Assembly (NCBI RefSeq): GCF_035222275.1
Contig: NC_085882.1
Span: 2,177,501 to 2,241,500 of the forward strand
Direction: 5' to 3'
Length of the DNA: 64,000 nucleotides
DNA from: Podospora bellae-mahoneyi
Lineage: Eukaryota > Ascomycota > Sordariomycetes > Sordariales > Podosporaceae
Both the position numbers and the translations under genes were made by a program. The notes under the pieces are model-generated. The model searched no databases. It was not told the DNA's origin and saw only the letters and a program-made list of their open reading frames with translations. This document shows, piece by piece, positions 43,059 through 55,591 of the stretch (positions are counted from its first letter, which is position 1; every line of letters starts with the position of its first letter).

Positions 43059-44691
43059 GATGGGTGTGAAACGTGGGAAGGGGGAATCAACAAGTCAATC
43101 CAGTGATGCTCAACAAGTAGTAGAGATATCGCTGTTCTGCTGCAATGGATTGCTTGGAGAGAAGATGATGATGACTAGTAGAGGAGAGCAGGAAATAATA
43201 TCGCTCCGTTCCCCAGCTACCCTGCAGGCCTCACGCGCGATGCTCCTCCGCAAATTCTCCCCTGCAATCACAAGCCAAATCCCATCCGCAGATTTGCCTA
43301 CTATATCAACTGAAATGGAAAGAAAAAGAATCAGAGAAGACTCTGATGGCTGGCGGAGCTGGCTAGATGGAAGATCTGAAGTCGCGACTCGATGGATGCT
43401 AGAATGTGGTGGATGGAATCAGCGACTGTTGGTTGTGGTTGGTTGGCGGTCTGCCGCGGATCGGTCGAATCTCAAAATGGCCGACGAGCGAGAAATTTTC
43501 CGCTTGAATTCGCCGCTAGAAGTTATTCACTCTGTCAGCGAGCCGCCGGCTGCTTCTGCTTTGTTGTGATTTGAGCAGAAACTGCAAAGTCGCAAGCTGT
43601 GTTCACGGTTGGGGAAAAGCTTGAAGTCGGTCTCTTTGCCTTTTGTTGTGGGGCGCTGGCGCTGTGGAATTGGTCAGGAAGCCCAATCCACAGAGTTTGA
43701 TAAGCCGATACGCACGGGCCATCCAGCTGGGTCGGTGGGTCCAAGAACATGAGGGTATCACGAGCACATGAGATTCACAAAATGCAAGTGCTTGGTTAGG
43801 GCCTGGAACCTATACACGTTCTTTCCTGCTAGCTTTACATTGCCTCACTTACAGTCTGCCATTTCTGCAGCGAGACCTATTCAAATCACCTCACCACCCC
43901 CATAGGAAACAAATAGCCCGCATCACCCAAACCCCCTCCCCAACCACAAACATCACCCCGCCACAACCCCCTTCCATGTAGATGAACTTGAAGCCCTCCA
44001 CCCCATCTCAGAATCTTTGCCGTTTCGCCTACAAAGTCTACACAAGTGTCCTACCCTGTCCATAACGGATTCACATCACACATTCATTGAGAACCGACGG
44101 GCAGCACAAAGAAACCACACATCCATTCAACCAACCGCCCTTGTAAACAGGCAGGAACCACATTCCACATATACATCCCCAGCCCAGCCGACACACATCG
44201 TCTTGACCAGAAACAAGCCCTCCGAAATATATACATACAAAGAAATAGACGCTGTGATCCCTTCTTCAGAGCAAATGTATTAAAACCAAAGTATATCACC
44301 ACCACCGCCGCCGCCGCCGCTCCCATCATCGTCACCGATTCGTGACATAACACCAAAAAGACAAAACACAAAGCCCCTTTTATATAGGACCACCGTTTCC
44401 ACCCCACACCCACATCACTGTAAACCATCGCTCAAAAGCAGAAACGGAAAAACACTTTGGGTTTTGCTGCCCAACCATAAGCTGACCTCCAAAGACATAA
44501 TCCATGACTAATAAGATTATGATATACCCGCACTATAATTCCACGGTCTTGTCAGACGCCCAAACGCCATGCTTCTTTCGAGTCCGACCAAAAACACAAT
44601 TCCAACCAGCCCCTCCTGGCCCCCACATAGCTAACCCCATAGCTGAGTTGTCTCTTACAACTCTCTTACAACAGCAAAAACGTCCATCACG
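43059..44691. other. Upstream region of pcf11 and 3' region of the mga2 gene
   Basis: 1.6 kb with no ORF of coding character. The left part should contain the pcf11 promoter and leader. The right part (about 43900-44690) is C/A-rich and probably 3' UTR of the neighbouring gene, with a CCG run near 44306-44320. Confidence 0.4.
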
Positions 44692-47600
44692 TTATACCAG
44701 CTGGCCAAGAACAGCACCCTGAGGTACACGCACATTGGTAATGACCTCCCTGATGGTGGAGCCCCAGTACGGTAAGCTGCTGTAGAACATGGCACACATC
44801 ATGAGGACGAGAAGAGGAATCTGTAGCACATGGTTAGCATGTTGTCATCAAGAACATCATGGGCGAGTCGACATACCCAAATGAAGAACAGATTCCGATC
44901 CCCACTCAGCCTCTTCATCCTTTCGGCGCGCGCCCTCAAGATCCTTTCCCGCTGAGCCTCAGTGATGGCATTCTTGGGCCCAATCTCGATGAAAGCGGCA
45001 TCTTCATCCGAGAACTGTTCCTCCGCCTCCACCACTGGGGCCGTGACAGTCAGGGCCTCTTGAGTAGAGGGCCCAGCCTCGTCGTACAGGGCGACACACT
45101 TGACATCTGCCTCGGCCTCGGCGGCAGCTTGAACCGCAGACGATTGCTTCTTGTCATAAGTATCTTGTTGGAAGATTTCGCTGTACGCTGGTGGTGCCTG
45201 GATTGGCGCGGGTTGAGCACTGGTGGCCATCGACGAGAGAACGTGCCACAGCTCCTTGATAGAGGAAACGTCCTCCACGTTCGAGTCTGGACGAGGGCCG
45301 CCCAGGTTGGGAACCATCGAGGCTAACCGTTGCATCACAGCGGCCTGGTAATCTGGCATCTGAGGGATGTACGGCATTGGTAGGTTCTGCAGGATGTTGA
45401 GCTGCATAGCCTGCTGCAGTTGCTGGAACTGAGTAGTCATGTGGTCCCTAAACGCAGTCATGGCGGCTGTCGGCAAAGCAAGCCCACCCAGACCATCAGT
45501 ACCACGGCGCTGCCGACGGGGTGCATCATCTGCCGGTGGAGCTGGTGTGATACTGTTGTTTTCGCGCATATCGAGCCACTCATCTTCTTCGTCAGCATTC
45601 TCAGAAGCCACGTCGCTCTCTTCCGTGGTCGCAAATGTCGAATACTCTGGACTTTCCTCGCCGTCATCGGCCTCCACCTTGAGGCTGTTATCACTCTCTG
45701 CATCCTTGCTTTCGCGTGCAGGCAGTGCCTTTGCGAGATTGAGTGCACTATTGACCCTGCTATGGAGAGAGACGCCGCTGCGGGAGCGCGTGTGTGATTC
45801 AAAGCGGTTGATGGCTCGAATTGCGGCTGGTGACTTGGCCACATCCGCAGCAGTCAGACCCGACAGTGTCCGCAGTGTGGAATCCGCGCCGTGCGAAGTC
45901 AGAAGGCGGATGATGTCTGGCCGGTTCCTGAGAGACGCCATGTGCAACGCTGTGTATCCAGCCTTATCTCGCACGTCGGGGTTTGCTCCGCGAGCCAAAA
46001 GACCAGCGACAAAGCGATGAAGGCCAAGATAGCACGCGACATGCAAGGCAGTTTGACCCGTCGCCCTCGTCCTCAAGTTGAACCGAGCCGAGTGTGGGCT
46101 GTCATCGAGATCAATCATCTCCAAAACGTTTAGGAGCTGACCATCGAGGTTTGCCCCAGTTGGTCGGCCAGTGTATGATCCATCCCCTCCAGTCATCCCG
46201 CCTCCAGCCCCAAAGCTGTCCTGCGATTCCTGATGCCTTCCGATGATCTGCTGCGCAAATCCGTAGAGACCACCAGACCCTCCATTCATCTTACTGTTGA
46301 GGATAGCAAGGGCGAGGTTGACAGCTTGCTGATCACAGTCGTCCTTGTACGTAAACCACACGGGGTGTCCCTGCAATTCTAGTTGAGCATCCTTGAAAGT
46401 GATCCTCACGGCACCAGGAGATTCGGCCGGTGGCACTAGACACACAAGAGATTCAGGGCCCCAGAATGTCGTCGTCGTCGCCGGCTTACCGCCAAACATC
46501 ACTTCCACGCCCCTCTTGAACCCCTTGCCTAGCACAGTAACCTCATACCCTCCCAGTACCAAGCCCTCCTGCGGTACCACCTTATGTATGACTGGAGTTT
46601 GTGAAGCGGCGTTCGAGGCGGCGTTGGCTGGACCAGAAGCGTACACATTTCTGGGTGCAACTTGAGAAAGAGCCACGCCCCCACGTGCTGCGGGCATAGT
46701 AAGGGTTGCCATGGAGGTGGTGGGGCTGGGGGCTCTGCTTTGGTGGAGTGAGGACGTTCCAGAATATAAACCGGCACCTCCATTGTCCAGATTCGCGGTC
46801 CCGTTCGGATTGAATAACGACGGTTGGTTGTGGTTGGGTGTCGGTGGACCACTGGCGTGCCCCGGTGACATTTGCAGCTGACCTGGGGCCATTGTCCCTG
46901 TGGGTGACACAAACATTCCGTCAGGAGGGAGCCCCAAATGTGCAGGTGGCATGTGTCGATACTGGGGGGATGGTGTTGACGAAGCCGAGGGGCCAACCGT
47001 CGATGGCAGTTGTGCTACCGGAGACAGGGCCGTTTCGAGCCGTGCTGCGGCCTGCTTCCTCTTCTTCGACGGTTGCTGTCCAGGGAGGGGTCCAGCCGGA
47101 GCCGGGCGTACCAAGAGGCGAGAAGCTTGGATCGGCTGGTCAGGCAACTGCGTAGACATCGATGAGCTGCGCCTGTCTGCTGCGTTGGTCAGGGGAGGCG
47201 AGGGGTAGAAAACTGTGCTTTCGACGGCAGCCTGTCTATTCAATGCATTTTCGGCGGCATGGGGAGTCTTGTGATCATCGGTAATCATGATCGAGGGTGA
47301 CAAGGCCTGGGCGACAAACTCTCCCCTGAAATCCGTCAGTGTGAAGATGACCTGAAAGCCCAGCTTTTCGGTATGATGCCGGCAGTAACACGCGATTCTC
47401 ATCGGTGCCTCGACAGTCCACGGCGCTCCTGGTTGCACCATGTGCACTTGCAACTGGCCTGATTCGTCCGTCTCCCCTTTCGGGGCTTCCCACTCCCTGA
47501 CTTCGCCAGTGTTGAAAACGATCACTCGGTATAGCTCGTCCTGCCTCCAAATCTCTTCATCTTCCACCTTTTTGATCTTTTTGCGACTGGCCCGCTTCCG

Positions 47601-48782
47601 TTCTCGCGACACACAATTTTGACAAATGGTGACTTCCCCGCCATCCTGAGGTTTTGGTCCATCATCACTTCCGTCTCCGGACTGCAAGGACGGTAGAGTC
47701 GGCTTGACTCTAGGTACCTTGGATGCCTTGCGTGCTTGTTCCATGGCTGTCTTCATGAGGTCCTTGTTCTGCATGGCGCTTGTACAAACAAGCCGAACGT
47801 GCAGCTCCAACATGTCTGGAGACGGCTCTGGGGTAGGCTTGGCGAGAAGCTTTGGCTTGCTGATGGTGTGTGTTGGAAGATGAATCCTTTTGATACCAGG
47901 AGGGAGTGGCGTCAGGTTCAATTTTATCGGAATCTGCGTCTCGACTCGGGACTTGGTAGGCGTTGGGTCTACGGTAAGCTTGAAAGGTTGTGGTTGGGTA
48001 AAAAGCCCCCTGTTAAAGTTGAGCGGTGGCCCTACGTTTCCAGAAAACTGTGATGGAACAGGCACCATCTGCGGATTTACACCCATGCTGATTGGGTGCC
48101 ATGGTGGGTAGGTGTTTGTTGGTAGACCATGGTAGTACTGCGGCGATTGGGGGTTGGGCATTCGTGGGGAGAAAGGAGATGTTTCGCGCGAAGTCTCGAA
48201 TGACATGTCACTTGTTGTCTGCTTGAAATCAAAGGGCTTCATGTAACCGTCAGCTTGCCATGTCTTGCCCTGGCCAGACAAGCTACTTACCATGTATATA
48301 TTGTTATTGCCAAACATCAGAGAATCGGCCTGGCTCGTCTGCGGCGATAGTTGCTGGGCTGTCTCGTAGCCGGCGCTGTTTGGGGAGCTGAAGTCTGAAT
48401 GAGGCTCCATCGCTCCTCCGAAACTTGGCCCGTCAAGACCATTACGCCCGTCGACAGTTTGCTCCGTCTTCCATTCTGGCTTGATCTCGGACCCATCCAG
48501 CACTGAATCATCCTTGTGGTTTCTCAATGATGTGCTAGTAACCGTTGTGCTTGTTGGCCCGTTGGAGGAGCCCGAGTCGGCCAACGAGTTCCGCGAGCTG
48601 GTGTACAAGTTGACCTGGCTCATGGGAAGAGCGTCAGAAGGGGACAAGGGGATGAAAACATCCCCCACGTCGTCCATGACATCAGGCCCCGAGGGAAGAG
48701 GGCTCTCATCGGAATCGAAATATTCTTCTGGATACGGCTCATTGGTGAAATCCTGCATCAGCGACATGAAGTGGCTGGGATA

Positions 48783-48857
<75 letters not shown>

Positions 48858-48947
48858 GAGCTCATCAAACGAGGGTTCCCAGGCTGACATTGGTTGGTCC
48901 ATGTTGGACAGTTCGCAATTCAAGGCGGCCGGTCCTGCCGTGGCCAT
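44692..48947 (-). CDS. Mga2/Spt23-type membrane-bound transcription activator
   Basis: Two exons, 48947-44877 and 44820-44692; 1399 aa. An acidic N-terminus with a run of about 15 Asn and 10 Ser precedes the conserved LELHVRLVCTSAMQNKDLMK region (about 380-400). An IPT/TIG domain, HKVVPQEGLVLGGYEVTVLG to HPVWFTYKDD, lies at about 786-868, and ankyrin repeats (GQTALHVACYLGLHRFVAGL, GYTALHMASLRNRPDIIRLL) at about 962-1040. The spliced C-terminus gives FFIWIPLLVLMMCAMFYSSL, one membrane span. In yeast, Spt23/Mga2 sit in the ER membrane, are released by Rsp5/proteasome processing and activate OLE1, the fatty acid desaturase gene. A PPAY motif at about residue 1250 could bind an Rsp5-type ligase. 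The 56-nt intron (GTATGT, GCTAAC, CAG) is required to form the membrane span. The start is the first ATG; MDQPM 15 residues on is an alternative. Confidence 0.93.
48783..48857 (+). repeat. Compound (GCT)9(GTT)15 microsatellite in the mga2 coding region
   Basis: Reads as AAC then AGC codons on the minus strand, giving the Asn and Ser runs. The codons are nearly pure, so the tract should vary in length between strains. Confidence 0.9.
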
Positions 48948-50936
48948 CGAGGCTGGTGTGCAACCAGCTGGAAGTAAAACGGGCCGCTGTCGAGCAGGGG
49001 GTGCGCGTCGCGTTTGCGAGGCGTTGTCGGTAGTGTCGTGTGTCAGGGACAAGATCAGACTCGGACTCGAAACAATTCGCAGTTGATGTTGTTTTTGTTG
49101 GGACGGCAAGAGTCAAAGTGGGAACGAGGCCAAATTGCGCCCAGGCGGGGTTCTCAGGGCTTCGCGATGGTCGGGCAGCGGTGTCGTCTCTTCGTAAACG
49201 CGGCTCTCACTCACAAATGTCACCTGGCGATGTGGATGATGGCGACGGAGAGAGTGGAGGTGAGGTCCCCCGGTGGTCGGTAGGTAGGTTGGTCGGTCGG
49301 TCGGTCGGGGAGACGGGATTGGATTGGATGGGGTTGGGGCACTTCCAGTGCTGCACAGCCGTGACGGCGAGAAGCAAAGGGAGAGAGAGCAGTTCGAAAG
49401 GCGGTAAGCGAAAAATGAGCACTGGCCAATTGTCGATGTTCGGACCCTTGCAATGGCAAAATCGCCCAGCCTTGACCTGGATGTCAATCGTCACTCTCTG
49501 CGTCTCTGTTGCAGATGTTGGCGGTCAACTTCCGGGTGACGGTCGTCCGGAAGAGTGTGTCGTGACCTTGTTTCTTGTTGTGTAGCTAGCTAGCAATGTG
49601 AATTGGGGAAAAGCAAAAGGCAAGGTGAGCTGGGCAGGGCAAAAGTTAAGTCTGAGGTGAGGAGGGCACTTGGCTGCGGAGAGGTGAAGACCAGACCGGA
49701 CCGGGGGCAACTGGACTGCTCTGCACACCTGGATCAAACCTAAAAGGTGGGCCTTGTGGAACGCAGGGAAAGCGTGGTGCTTCTGTCAGCCACTGGCAAA
49801 ATCCCAAATTAGGGTAAAGCTACCGCAATGTTGGAACTGTCAGTGGTCACTGACGGATACAGGGAGGATTCTTCGATATTTCAATTCGACAAAAGTCCTG
49901 GGTACGGCATCGTCGGCAGGATCCCTATCAGACTGAACCGCAGGCACGCGGCGTGAGTGAGTGAGTGAGTGAGTGTGTGTGTGTGTGTGTGTGACAGTTG
50001 TCATTCATCCGCACTCGGGCTGCATCTCTGCTACTACTGCCAGTTGTCCCCTGAGGTGTTCCTGACTTCGGCGTCTCTTTTGCTTTGCTGCAACTCACCT
50101 CTGCCTGGCTGGCCTGCGGCGGATCCGCCGGCCTAGTGTACATATGTGTGTATGTAAAGGGCTTGGTCTGGATCGTAGTAGCAAGTGGAAGAAGATGGGA
50201 CGACGCTATTCCGCAATGATGCCATGATGGAGATTACGGATCCATCACGCCTCTTTGACAGCTGCCACTAGTCAACTGATTAACCTTGGAGAAGCTGCTG
50301 CGAGAGGGGTCTCAGGGTGCACGGGGCACTATCATGAAGATATCTGGTATGTGCGTGTCAATACTGCGTCTCAGACATGCAGTTTAACCGATTGATATGT
50401 CTCTATCGAGGTTTTCCTTCCTCCAAGCGAAATAACAATCCCAGCCATCCAGTCTTTTGGGTCGTCTAAACTTAGCCAAACACACCAAAAACTAGCCCAC
50501 CGAGTTTCGCGGCGCTGGAAAGGGGACAAGGGGAAACGCGTCATTTTGCGGACGCTAACAGGAGGGGGTAGGATATAAATGATGGACGGATTACGGAACT
50601 GTTTCGAATATTTCTTTTTCATATTACGGACTGACGTCGTAGTCAGAGAAAGTGAGACTGCTGCATGAGCCGAGGGCCTTCAAGGGTCATAAAAGGGTTC
50701 AGAAAGGGAGGTAGCTAACTGGTCTTCTTCATCTTATTCTGTCTACAACATGCGACTCCAAAATGATACTAAACTCCTTGCTATGGAGGCACGCAACACT
50801 GCAGAAAAGAAAGGACAGAGGGCATCTGAGGCCTCTCGTTTGGTGGTCTGTACATCATGTTCCCAATCCCACCACTTGGCACTGTTTCTTTACCCCGAGA
50901 TGGAGGTCATCCCGGCTACTCCGGGCAGCCCAGTAC
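48948..50936. promoter_or_regulatory. Upstream region of mga2 and 3' region of the antiporter gene
   Basis: 2.0 kb with no clear gene. It contains a GGTC/GGTA tandem stretch (about 49278-49307) and (GAGT)n followed by (GT)n at 49953-49993. The left part is the presumed mga2 promoter and leader. The right part is the 3' side of the antiporter gene. Confidence 0.4.
49953..49993 (+). repeat. (GAGT)n-(GT)n compound microsatellite
   Basis: Tandem GAGT tetramers pass into GT dinucleotides. Confidence 0.85.
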
Positions 50937-52983
50937 TCAGGTACTGTCAGCATTGTGCGTCCCGGCCGGTCCCGGTGCTGAGATCGGTCCTGCGATCGCT
51001 GGAGACTCATCCGGAAACCGTATTGTCCGTCCTGGGAGACTTGGTGATTTGAGGTCTATTTCGACGGCGCTGCTAGATCCGTCAGTGCCCATGGCGAGCC
51101 CGCCCGAGCCAGCGGGTATGGTTTTGACATCTAGTTCCCCACCTACTGGCTGACTGGGGATAACACTGCCGCCGATTCTGGAAATGGAACGCCTTGCGTC
51201 TGACGAAGGAGGCTCCGTGGCAGGCAGTTCCTCTCCTGAGTTTCTCCTTGGTCGTCGGGCGACCAGTGTGCTCACTCTGTTTCGAATTGGTGGAAGGAAT
51301 TCCCCCCCATCAGATGTCACAGAGATTCCTCTTGAGAGGGTCCTGGGAAGGTAAAATCCTAGCTTTCCAAGTGGGAGACTCAGGCCATGCACAACCTGTC
51401 ACCGTACATGTTAGTCCCTTTTGTCTTCTTGTCATAACAACAAAGATTCCAACTTACAATACTGCAAATGGCCAGGAACCATACCACAACTTTGACCACG
51501 TGCCCCAAATGCTCAACCTCCTCGCTTGGCTCCATCGTCTTCAAGAACTCCAATGTGATATAGAGATAGAAGATCGCCGAAACCCCTACCGGGCCAAAGA
51601 AACCCACGAATATCGCCTGGCGGACTTCCTCGATCTGGGGGATAAACTTGTGGATCGCAAACACCCATGGCAACCTCCTGAACAGCAGCACCAGAATTCC
51701 CAAAATAACCAGCCGATGCAGCGGTGCCACCCTATCATTCACCAAAAACTCATGCCACGGGCAAACCGCCCCCAACCACATGAACACCGACACATTCAGC
51801 AGCATGTCAATGGTTGGCTGTAACGAATCGTCCAGCGTCTCCAATCGAAACCAGTCATCCCAGGTGAACGCATTGCCTGCAATGAAACAAGCAAGGACGT
51901 CATCGCTCCCAATCATCCCACACGTTCCCACGATGAATAACTATCAACAGATGTTAGCTTAGTCCTTCCCAGACACATTCCCCTACTTCTTCAGACCCAG
52001 CCTCAGGAGTTGTAGAAGACACCTACCGCCAAACTGATAGCAAAAACCAAAAAGCTCTCCCTATCCACAAACTTCCTCTCCTCAGCCCAATGCAACAGCT
52101 TGTTCGCTCCCCAACCCACAACAGCACCGTACACCTATCAACATCACCAGCTGGTTAGCAAAATCTCCTCTCCTTCGAGGGCAAAACATCAAAAGCACAA
52201 AACCTACCACACTCAACAGTATAGTATACCCCCAAGTCTCCCCAAACCACTGCCCCATCGCCCCCCTCACCCCCCCATCCCCTCCACCCCATCCCACCTC
52301 AAGTAAATACAGCCCTAAAAACAAAAACGGATACCCCAACCCATCATTCGCACCACTCTCGGCAATAATCACATCCTGCAGCTCCTTCGGCACGTTATGA
52401 TCCGCAAACTTGCCCTTCACAATCACATTGCTCAACACCGGGTCCGTGGGCGTGACACAGCTGCCCACCACCAGCGCCTCCAGAAACCTAATCCCAGGCA
52501 CCAGACCCCAGATCAAAAGAGCAGTAGACAGCCACATAGCCGTCATGATCGGGCCCAGAAACCACAGCAGCGGCCGCCATTGTTTCTTGAGATATCGTGA
52601 CGGTAACTGAACACCCGCCAAAACAAGCTGAATCCCAAGAACAAGACGGGTGAACGAGAGCGTGACAATGTTGAGGTCTTCTTCCGATCCCAAAGTATAC
52701 TCGAGCGGTTTGATTAAATTCGCCGCCGCCGGAGAAAAGGCCACTCCCGCAAGCAACGAAATCACTAATACATTTTTTGTCAGTATCTCATCTTCACCAA
52801 CGGTTGAGGGAGAGTGTACAAGTCCAGGCGTCATAAGGGATATAAACAAGAAGCAAAACACCTACAAGCCTCACTCAAATAAAAATTCTCCTTCATCAAA
52901 TACGACACCAGTCCAAACAAACTGATCCACCCCCCCAACACGCTCAACACAATGTTGAAGTTTGTAATCGCCAAGGTCGGCAT
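50937..52983 (-). CDS. Plasma-membrane Na+(K+)/H+ antiporter, Nha1/Sod2 family
   Basis: Five exons on the minus strand, 52983-52866, 52764-52208, 52134-52027, 51940-51458 and 51395-50937; 574 aa. The N-terminus MPTLAITNFNIVLSVLGGWI is the first membrane span. ISLLAGVAFSPAAANLIKPL, VLAGVQLPSRYLKKQWRPLL, EALVVGSCVTPTDPVLSNVI and the transport-site segment DVIIAESGANDGLGYPFLFL (about 180-200) are typical of CPA1 antiporters. FIAGNAFTWDDWF and VRQAIFVGFFGPVGVSAIFY follow, then the short spliced motif VHGLSLPLGKLG. The last 120 residues are a Ser/Pro-rich cytosolic tail, much shorter than that of yeast Nha1. The protein exports Na+ or K+ for H+ uptake. All four introns have CTAAC-like branch sites and keep the frame. 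Confidence 0.92.
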
Positions 52984-53606
52984 CTTGGCTTTCCCTTCCC
53001 CCTTGGCGCCAAGCTGTCAAAACCACACTCCTCCGGCTCCGGCTCGGGAACTCCGGACTCCACCCTTTCCGAATCCTCCGGACCGGGCGGCGCGGAAACT
53101 CCTTCTGTCCAAGTAAAAGCCGCAAGTGGTGTGTGGTGTGTATGTCGAAGGCGTGATGCTGGATGTTATCGACACATTTGACCAAATCCCTCTCCGTGTT
53201 GTTTTAGAAAATCTTGCGCAGGAGAGAGAATCTAGAATGAAAAGTGAGCTCAGACCACCCACACGTAAACAAACCAACAAACTTACTTTCAACAACAATG
53301 ACCCAGCAACCGTTATCTGTATCGACGTCAGTTGAGGAGAGCGAGTGAGTGAGCAAGAACCATAAAAAACGGCGGCGCCAAGCCCGCTTTTGAGGACCAG
53401 ATCACACAGGCTGGGTCACCGCGGGCACAGTGTCGGAACCCCACTTTTGTTGGACAACAATCCCTCAAGCAGGAAGGAGCGGAATTCCATGAGAAGAGAT
53501 CCCGATGGGTAATCCCCAAAACCTTAAAAAATCAGACGAAGGGTGTTATGTATAGGGGCATTCAGCCCAGTGAGAAAAGGCCAAAAATAAAAGTCCAAAA
53601 GTTGAG
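52984..53606. promoter_or_regulatory. Upstream region of the antiporter gene
   Basis: About 620 nt without a supported ORF. It should hold the promoter and leader of the minus-strand antiporter gene. The right end includes T-rich minus-strand DNA behind the tRNA (A-runs on the plus strand at 53582-53600), a likely Pol III terminator. Confidence 0.4.
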
Positions 53607-53678
53607 TGCGGCCATCGGGAATCGAACCCGACTCTAATGCTTGGAAGGCATTAATGCTAACCACTACACCATGGCCGC
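53607..53678 (-). tRNA. tRNA-Gly (anticodon TCC)
   Basis: Minus-strand sequence starts GCGGCCATGG and ends CGATGGCCGCA. The 7-bp acceptor stem GCGGCCA/TGGCCGC pairs fully. The anticodon stem-loop is AATGC-CTTCCAA-GCATT with anticodon TCC, and the T arm has GGGTTCGATTCCC. There is no intron. T-runs follow on the minus strand. Confidence 0.95.
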
Positions 53679-54288
53679 CTTTGGATGTTAGAGTGGCGAG
53701 GTCTAAGCATTTATAACTGGGTACAATTTTACCCACAATCTCATTAATTTTACAGACGATTATCTTCAAAAGTGTCTTGTGCTGTCGGTTGCTCTCTGTC
53801 GTTATCTTGCCGGACAGGATTCATCAATTACCACCACTCCCCTCAAACCAATACCACGGAAACACCAGCCAGGGCGTTAACAGGAAAGAAAGTTGATACA
53901 TTACACCACAGCTATAAATCATGCTGATTGCCCCCCCCTATCTAACGCCTTGCTATCCGTTTATCCTCCATGCCTACCATCCCTTCGCAATGAGATACTT
54001 TAAAATGCTTCCCAGTCCATGTTGTTGTTGCTTGTGAAATGTTTCGTGTTTTGTTGCGCCGTCATAATGCCAATCCGGATGTACGAGAGGACTACCTAAC
54101 TCCCTCGACTTCTTCTTTGCAAAACTCAATACTATCAAGAACACCATAAGATCCTCCCATGTTAGCTTGTTGCTGTTGTTGTATGTAAGGCGTGATGACG
54201 ACACCGCCCAGAGATGTCGTCGCCAGTGTTGTGAGCCGTGTGTAGCTGTGTGTGCCGCAAAGAGGGAGGTGTAGAGCCCACGTAGTGA
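53679..54288. other. Intergenic region between tRNA-Gly and tad3
   Basis: About 610 nt, no ORF of interest. It includes the tRNA upstream flank and probably the tad3 3' UTR. Confidence 0.4.
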
Positions 54289-55591
54289 CTAGGCATGGAT
54301 GGCTTTGTCCACCTCTAGAGGCCTCATGCAGCCGCCTGACTCCCACTCCCAGGCAATCAAGCTCCAGTTCAACTCCCGGCGCCAAAACAGGCCAAGACCA
54401 CGACCGCCATCGGCTCCCCCAAGTGAGGGATGACCACAACCCCTATCCTCCGCGCTGAGCCCGCCCGTCAACGGCATACGATGACGAAAGACAACCTTGC
54501 CCATGCGAGAGTGAAGTATCGCCATGGAACACATGACGCAGGGCTCGTGTGTCAGGTACATCTCGAGACCGTGGCACAAGTAGCCGTCTGGGCTGGGATG
54601 TTCCAGCTCAAAGACCTTTCTTTCATCCTCGAACAAGGGCTTGTCCTGGAAGCACTCGTACTCTAAAATGGGCTCCGGATTGGTCCGAGTTTGTCTATTT
54701 TCGCATCGAACCAGCTTTTGGGCAACCATGGAGATGGCACGCATGACACAGTGTGCCATGGGGTTGCCTCCATCTCCGCATTTGCCTCGCTGGCACCAAC
54801 GAGCGTCACCAGCCAAGGCGACAATGGTCGTCTTGTCTTCCTCTCGTTGGATAACGCAAGCGCCCATGGCCTCTCCATAGCCTTTGGCCTCGGACTGGTG
54901 GGCGACTTGGTGTGCGAGGCTCATCCAAATGGCCGCATCGTCACTGATCTCGTCCGTGCTGCGGGCGATCATCGAAGGATGCGGTCCAAGAGGATTGTTC
55001 TTGCGGTATACGGCAGGCCAGAATTGCTGTGACCACATAGCCGCCTGAACCTGGGAAGCAGGTGCAACCATAGGGACGGGGATGCTGCTGATGAACACCT
55101 CCTCGCCCTCCATGCCGTCGAGCTTGGTCAGTTCCTGTCTGACCTCCTCCTTGTTCAGCATGGATTCGGGCCCTGCAATGATGTATATCCAGTTCGATTT
55201 TCCGGTATGAATTTGTCGGGTATCTGGGGACTCGTTCATGAACTTCGCTTTGATGTGGGCAGGCAAATCGCAAGGCTTGGCGCATCGACGAAGATGAGGG
55301 AAGCACTTAACCACCTCTTCAGATAGTAGCTCTCGCAACATCCTGTTATCATGGTGAGCAGTTATCGCCAGGGGACTCGAGAGGGTTGGGAACGTACATG
55401 ATTGCGGGGTTGGCTGTCTTCAGAGGCACGCGAGTGATCAGAACTTTGGCCGTCACGTAATCATCTCGCAGCTCCAGTGTCGTCTTTAGTGGGATGAGGA
55501 CCCCATGTTCGACTTCCCCACGCACAAGCTCCTTCACAATAGGCTCCTGGGCGTCAAGGATGCGATGGATAGAATTCTCTTCCTCGTCCAT
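54289..55591 (-). CDS. tad3: tRNA-specific adenosine deaminase subunit Tad3
   Basis: Two exons on the minus strand, 55591-55398 and 55342-54289; 415 aa. VLIPLKTTLELRDDYVTAKV (N-terminus), QQFWPAVYRKNNPLGPHPSM (about 170-190), NPMAHCVMRAISMVAQ (about 253-268) and YLTHEPCVMCSMAILHSRMG (about 328-347) define the cytidine/deoxycytidylate deaminase fold of ADAT3. As in all Tad3 proteins, the catalytic Glu of the HxE motif is replaced (here HCV). It is therefore the structural partner of Tad2, and together they convert A34 to inosine in tRNA anticodons. The end GLFWRRELNWSLIAWEWES fits the family. The 55-nt intron (GTACGT, GATAAC, CAG) keeps the frame. Confidence 0.92.

Noticed and set aside
53017-53298. 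Minus-strand frame upstream of the antiporter start as an extended N-terminus
   Set aside because: It is not in frame with the first membrane span, and the start at 52983 already gives the family's usual N-terminus.
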